Source: Mucilaginibacter myungsuensis (GTDB lineage: Bacteria; Bacteroidota; Bacteroidia; Sphingobacteriales; Sphingobacteriaceae). From it: a stretch of 64,000 nt of DNA. Below, piece after piece: positions 60,225 through 64,000 of the stretch; position 1 is the first letter of the stretch; each line of letters starts with the position of its first letter. A program made the translations under genes and the position numbers. Location of the stretch: contig NZ_JADFFL010000011.1 in assembly GCF_015222005.1 (NCBI RefSeq), forward strand, positions 62,001 to 126,000. Reading direction: 5' to 3'. The notes under the pieces were generated by a model that was not told the origin of the DNA, did not search any database, and saw nothing but the letters and a program-made list of their open reading frames with translations.

Positions 60225-61562
60225 ATGCAATCGTTCGAGATAAACCGGTCCGACTTCCTGAAGATACAGGCAGCACTTGAAGGCAGCGACGAAGAATTGG
60301 CGCTGGCCCTGAAAGAGTACCACTCGACCGAGATCGCTATCCTGTTCGAGAAACTCTCTGTCGAAGATCGCGAGCGCATCATCAATATCCTGCCTACCGA
60401 AGAAGCATCGGACGTAATATCCGAAATGGACGAGGAGCACAACCCCGGCGAATTGCTGGTAGGTTTGGATCCTGAAAAACGTTCGGAGATCATCGAGGAG
60501 CTTGATTACGACGATGCGACAGACATCATTTCACAACTTGATGAAGAAGACCAGCAAGAACTTTTAGCCGATATAGACCAGGAGGACGCGATCAACATCC
60601 GCGCCCTGATGAGCTACGCCGAAGACAGCGCCGGTGGTTTAATGAATACCGATCTGATCAAGATCAACATCAATTCAACCAAAATGCAAGCGCTGGACGA
60701 GGTGATTCGTCAGTCGGAAGAGATGGAAGAGTTGCATACCATCTATGCGGTGGATGATGCTGATGTTTTACAAGGCATCGTATCGGTAAAAGATATCATC
60801 AAAGCGCGGGTTAATACCACAGTCGGCGAGTTAATGATCACCGACTACGTTTACGTAAAAGCCGAGCTTGATCAGGAAGAAGTAGCCAAGTTAATATCGC
60901 AATATAACCTCACCAGTATCCCGGTAGTTGATGATGATATGCGTTTACTTGGTCGCGTAACTGTAGATGATATCATCGATGTTATGGAGCAGGAAAGCAC
61001 CGAGGATATCTTGAAAATATCCGGTGTGTCCGAAGATGAGGAATTGAGCGGTAACTGGAAAGAGGCGGTAAAAAGCCGTTTGCCATGGTTAATAATAAAT
61101 CTCGCAACTGCGTTTTTGGCAGCGTCTGTCATCAGACTTTACGATGCTAAGGGGCCTATTATGGCCTATATCACCATCATTGGCGGTATGGGAGGGAATG
61201 CTGCTACTCAAGCCCTTGCAGTGACTGTGCGTCGTATTTCTCTTAGCGATTTGAGCGACAAACAAGCGTATGTAACCGTATTAAAAGAATTATTAGTTGG
61301 TATGACCAACGGGGCGGCCAACGGTCTGGTGGTTTCGTTATGCGCGGTTTTTTTTGATGGCAACCCGATGCTGGGATTAGTGCTGTTTTTGGCGATGACA
61401 GGCAACCTGATCGTGGCCGGATTAACAGGTTCGGGTATCCCATTGATTTTAAAGCGGGTAGGGATAGACCCCGCAGTTGCATCGTCTATAATTATCACAA
61501 CTTTTACAGATTGTATCGGTTTTTTGCTGCCATTGTGGTTAGCAAGCAAGCTTTTATTATAA
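60225..61562 (+). CDS. mgtE: Magnesium transporter MgtE
   Basis: Homodimeric Mg2+ channel. About 445 residues. Start at ATG 60225 (MQSFEINRSDF); the frame opens earlier, but only within the promoter. The N-domain (superhelical, acidic: SEMDEEHNPGELL) is followed by two CBS domains (about 130-255, GIVSVKDIIKARV, LLGRVTVDDIIDVM) and five membrane helices from about 280. The acidic cytoplasmic domains sense Mg2+ and gate the channel in the characterised enzyme. Confidence 0.95.
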   Translation: MQSFEINRSDFLKIQAALEGSDEELALALKEYHSTEIAILFEKLSVEDRERIINILPTEEASDVISEMDEEHNPGELLVGLDPEKRSEIIEELDYDDATDIISQLDEEDQQELLADIDQEDAINIRALMSYAEDSAGGLMNTDLIKININSTKMQALDEVIRQSEEMEELHTIYAVDDADVLQGIVSVKDIIKARVNTTVGELMITDYVYVKAELDQEEVAKLISQYNLTSIPVVDDDMRLLGRVTVDDIIDVMEQESTEDILKISGVSEDEELSGNWKEAVKSRLPWLIINLATAFLAASVIRLYDAKGPIMAYITIIGGMGGNAATQALAVTVRRISLSDLSDKQAYVTVLKELLVGMTNGAANGLVVSLCAVFFDGNPMLGLVLFLAMTGNLIVAGLTGSGIPLILKRVGIDPAVASSIIITTFTDCIGFLLPLWLASKLLL

Positions 61563-61567
61563 ATTTG
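61560..61567 (+). promoter_or_regulatory. -7 element of bioB
   Basis: TAAATTTG is an exact TAnnTTTG, overlapping the mgtE stop and 24 bases before the bioB ATG. -33 unclear. Confidence 0.4.
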
Positions 61568-61591
61568 AACCCTGAAAACGACATTTGAGAT

Positions 61592-62593
61592 ATGACTGAA
61601 GTACGTTACGATTGGACAAAGGAAGAAATTGCCGAAATATATAACACCCCACTGTTAGACTTGGTTTACCGCGCGGCTACTATTCACCGAGAAAATAAGG
61701 ATTACGCCGAGGTGCAGATCAGTTCGCTGATATCTATCAAGACCGGCGGTTGCTCTGAGGATTGCGCTTATTGCCCGCAAGCGGCACGCTACAATACCGG
61801 TGTTAATGTGCACGCGATATTACCTAAGCACGAAGTTGTTGCTGCTGCCGAGAAAGCTAAAGCCGGAGGCGCATCACGCTTGTGTATGGGTGCTGCCTGG
61901 CGGGAAGTGCGTGATAACCGCGACTTTGACAAAGTGATCGAGATGGTGCAAGCCGTTAACGAGCTGGATATGGAAGTTTGTTGTACCCTTGGTATGTTGA
62001 CCGAGCATCAGGCACAGCGTTTGGCAGATGCGGGTCTGTACGCTTATAACCATAACCTGGATACATCTGAAGAGGATTACAAACGCATTATCACCACCCG
62101 TACTTATGACGAGCGCCTAAAGACCTTAGAGCACGTACGTAAAGCTAAGATCAGCGTGTGCAGCGGTGGTATCATTGGTTTGGGCGAGACTGTGGAAGAC
62201 CGCATCTCGATGCTGAGGACGTTATCTAACCTGCCTAAACACCCCGAGTCGGTGCCGATCAATGCTTTGGTGCCTGTTAAGGGTACGCCATTGGCCGATC
62301 AGGCAAGGGTATCTGTTTGGGATATGGTGCGTATGGTGGCTACCGCGCGTATCGTAATGCCTAAAACGGTGGTCAGGTTGTCGGCTGGCCGTACGGAGAT
62401 GAGTACGGTAGAACAGGCTTTCTGCTTTATGGCAGGTGCTAACTCTATTTTTGCGGGCGAGAAGTTGCTGACCACGCCTAATCCATCTTTTGATACTGAT
62501 ATGGCGATGTTCGAGTTGTTGGGATTGAAGCCACGCGAGGCTTTCAAGAACGGCAGACCGGCTAATACGCTTAAAGAAGCGGTGGTTGCTTAA
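61592..62593 (+). CDS. bioB: Biotin synthase
   Basis: Radical-SAM enzyme inserting sulfur into dethiobiotin. 333 residues. The 4Fe-4S motif is Cys54-x3-Cys58-x2-Cys61 (GGCSEDCAYCPQ). KAGGASRLCMGAAWR and CCTLGML follow, and VRLSAGRTEM contains the Arg that ligates the 2Fe-2S cluster. The order and length are canonical. No other bio genes are in the window, so biotin synthesis is probably dispersed. A terminator follows. Confidence 0.97.
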   Translation: MTEVRYDWTKEEIAEIYNTPLLDLVYRAATIHRENKDYAEVQISSLISIKTGGCSEDCAYCPQAARYNTGVNVHAILPKHEVVAAAEKAKAGGASRLCMGAAWREVRDNRDFDKVIEMVQAVNELDMEVCCTLGMLTEHQAQRLADAGLYAYNHNLDTSEEDYKRIITTRTYDERLKTLEHVRKAKISVCSGGIIGLGETVEDRISMLRTLSNLPKHPESVPINALVPVKGTPLADQARVSVWDMVRMVATARIVMPKTVVRLSAGRTEMSTVEQAFCFMAGANSIFAGEKLLTTPNPSFDTDMAMFELLGLKPREAFKNGRPANTLKEAVVA

Positions 62594-62616
62594 AAGGTAC
62601 TTGAGTTGAATAAATT

Positions 62617-62643
62617 AAAAGGCGCCGCGAGCGCCTTTTTTTT
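62617..62643 (+). terminator. Intrinsic terminator of bioB
   Basis: AAAAGGCGC (62617-62625) / GCGCCTTTT (62631-62639) with a 5-base loop and a T-run to 62643. Confidence 0.88.
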
Positions 62644-62650
62644 GTGGCTT

Positions 62651-62686
62651 GTAGGTGTATACGGAACGGGTGTATACACTACCTAC
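62651..62686. promoter_or_regulatory. Nested palindrome, possible regulator site
   Basis: GTGTATACAC (62670-62679) is a perfect 10-bp palindrome, flanked by GTAGG (62651-62655) and CCTAC (62682-62686). GTAGGTGTATAC is repeated in part. It lies about 100 bases ahead of the RepA-like gene. Confidence 0.35.
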
Positions 62687-62742
62687 ACTTTTAATTTGCT
62701 GATAGTCAGTCCGATAAAATTTAATATAAATTCTTTATTCTC

Positions 62743-62773
62743 TTGTATTTATAAAGAATAATCTTTATATTTG
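62743..62773 (+). promoter_or_regulatory. Promoter with embedded operator ahead of the RepA-like gene
   Basis: TTG (62743-62745), 20 bases, TATATTTG (62766-62773), an exact -7 match. A perfect inverted repeat TATAAAGA-N4-TCTTTATA (62750-62769) lies inside the promoter. A further half-site TTCTTTAT (62731-62738) mirrors ATAAAGAA (62751-62758). Confidence 0.6.
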
Positions 62774-62789
62774 TAGCCTAACCTTTTAC

Positions 62790-63899
62790 ATGATGGATGG
62801 ACTACGACCTTTAGAAATAGAAATGATACGTGCTGATGTACGGAAAGCCAATGAAAAGATAACTAAACAAGGTTCGCAAAAATACTCGTACGAGTGGGGC
62901 GAACATGGGCAGGGGTTGTTCCGCACCAAGCGGGCGCATGACTGGCTGATCGAAGAACGGGGTAAACCCAAGGCCGAACAGTTATTCGGTGCGTTGTGGT
63001 ACGAGGGCGAGCTGTGTATCATGTTCGCTGATACCAATTTGGGTAAGTCGGTTTTGGCGGTGCAGATAGGGGATGCGATAAGTAAGGGGCACCACATAGG
63101 GCCGTTCCACAATTTTTTGCAGCGACCGGCGGCTGTGCTTTATATTGATTTTGAGTTAAGCACCCGGCAATTTGAGGCACGTTATACTAAACACAACTAC
63201 GGCATGCACCAGTTTGCCGACCGGTTTTACCGCGCCGAATTCCTTCCCGGGTCTTTTCATCCTCAATTTAATAAGGATTACGAGGGCTATGTGGAGCGCA
63301 GCATAGAGAAGGCGCTGAACAAGACCAAGGCCAAGATCCTGATCATTGACAATATCACCTACATGAGCAGCGGTACCGAAAAAGCTAACGACGCGCTGGC
63401 GCTGATGAAGTCGCTAAAGGCGCTGAAAGAGAAGCATGGCTTATCCATACTGGTGCTGGCGCATACGCCCAAGCGCAATGCCGGCCGCCCGCTCACGGTG
63501 AACGATCTGCAGGGCAGTAAAATGCTTATCAACTTTGCCGACAGTGCCTTTGCCATTGGTCAGAGTCTGTTGCAGCCACAAAAGCGTTATCTAAAACAGA
63601 TCAAACAACGCAACGGCACCGAGCAATATGGCGAGGATAATATTTGCCTGATGACGCTGGTAAAGCCATATGGCTTCCTCTACTACCAATTTGCCGACGA
63701 AGACTACGGCCGCGAACGCGACCACCTGCGCCTGCACGCCGCCACCACACCGCAAGTTCAGCAACAGATCCTCACCCTGCACCAGGAAGGTTCGTCGCTT
63801 CGTAAGATAGCCGCAGAGTTGAATATCCATTTTACTACGGTGGCGAAGGTGGTGAGGGTGATGAAGGGGAGTGAGGAGGTTACAAAGACGCAAACTTAA
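62790..63899 (+). CDS. AAA_25/RepA-like ATPase with C-terminal helix-turn-helix
   Basis: A 369-residue RecA-fold ATPase resembling the hexameric RepA/DnaB-like AAA_25 group. The P-loop-like ADTNLGKS is at 80-87, and ILIIDNIT forms the Walker B region. LKEKHGLSILVLAHTPKR follows. A C-terminal HTH (about 325-362, LHQEGSSLRKIAAELNIHFTTVAKVVRVM) resembles the Hin-recombinase DNA-binding helix. Such genes are often carried on plasmids or integrated elements, but I see no integrase or att sites here. The operator-bearing promoter suggests the HTH may act on it. Confidence 0.75.
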   Translation: MMDGLRPLEIEMIRADVRKANEKITKQGSQKYSYEWGEHGQGLFRTKRAHDWLIEERGKPKAEQLFGALWYEGELCIMFADTNLGKSVLAVQIGDAISKGHHIGPFHNFLQRPAAVLYIDFELSTRQFEARYTKHNYGMHQFADRFYRAEFLPGSFHPQFNKDYEGYVERSIEKALNKTKAKILIIDNITYMSSGTEKANDALALMKSLKALKEKHGLSILVLAHTPKRNAGRPLTVNDLQGSKMLINFADSAFAIGQSLLQPQKRYLKQIKQRNGTEQYGEDNICLMTLVKPYGFLYYQFADEDYGRERDHLRLHAATTPQVQQQILTLHQEGSSLRKIAAELNIHFTTVAKVVRVMKGSEEVTKTQT

Positions 63900-64000
63900 A
63901 AGCCCAATGCCAGCGCACGCGTGCAGCGTGTAACTTTGTTCTAAGGGCGTTCCGCGCTCGTTGAAAAGTGGAGATGCGCGGCAAGCGCAAGGATGGTTGT

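Noticed and set aside
62790..63899. Prophage or integrative element boundary
   Set aside because: Only one ATPase gene with HTH is visible; there is no integrase, direct repeat or tRNA target nearby, so I list it only as a possibility.

Overview
The window looks like the chromosome of a Bacteroidota bacterium of the family Sphingobacteriaceae (Mucilaginibacter or Pedobacter type). This rests on protein character (S9 and S10 secreted peptidases, TlpA-like thioredoxins, glycosidases including GH78, GH3 and GH144, an UvrD that starts with TTG), on the scarcity of Shine-Dalgarno sequences, and on repeated promoter elements of the Bacteroidota type (-33 TTG/TTTG, about 20 bases, -7 TAnnTTTG). The genus is inferred, not proven. 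Nearly all of the window is ordinary core chromosome. I see no insertion sequence, prophage or CRISPR array.

Layout. 1-6.2 kb: a partial UvrD helicase, a small membrane protein, a large secreted S9 peptidase, an NTF2-like protein and a DUF2185 protein. 6.2-7.15 kb is the most unusual stretch. It holds no gene and contains a cluster of six DnaA-box-like 9-mers, followed by a promoter, a roughly 430-nt purine-rich structured RNA with its own terminator, and then phoH. 7.15-16.8 kb: PIN-PhoH ATPase, FUSC membrane protein, PEP carboxylase, a soluble hybrid histidine kinase, a Crp/Fnr regulator and an AhpD-like protein. 16.9-31.6 kb: housekeeping genes (sppA, folK, an HPt protein, purS-pssA, rho, pyrF, a flavin-binding stress protein, an exonuclease/GIY-YIG fusion, an acetyltransferase, pyrG-yidC, a TlpA-like protein). 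31.6-39.5 kb: envelope and translation genes (M23 peptidase, kdsB with two paralogous lipoproteins and a deoxynucleoside kinase, trpS, plsC, gatC, a LolD-type ATPase). 39.5-47.8 kb: S10 peptidase, an SPFH / unknown / ribbon-helix-helix operon, a 7TM-HD phosphohydrolase, an SDR with its Crp/Fnr regulator, and tRNA-Ser(GCU). 48-56 kb: carbohydrate utilisation (GH3, GH144, GDPD, a frameshifted GH78). 56-64 kb: prmC, ribD, a DMT transporter, yigZ, mgtE, bioB and an AAA/RepA-like ATPase.

Three non-coding themes stand out. First, the orphan RNA at 6635-7068: four hairpin modules, each followed by a related AAGGA...ACAG linker, directly ahead of a PIN-PhoH RNA-processing ATPase. Second, intergenic spacers built from degenerate tandem units of 7 (sometimes 8) bases, often running from one stop codon to the next and folding into long bidirectional hairpins. 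The clearest is 12 uninterrupted heptamers at 39400-39483. Third, palindromic operators matched to local regulators: TTTACC-N4-(G)GTAAA ahead of both a Crp/Fnr gene and its SDR neighbour, a 9-bp inverted repeat in the promoter of the SPFH-RHH operon, and an 8-bp inverted repeat in the promoter of the RepA-like gene. Four or five genes have the -7 element only 4-7 bases before the start codon, which points to leaderless mRNAs.

Limits: all of this was read by eye. No alignment, folding, skew or database calculation was run.
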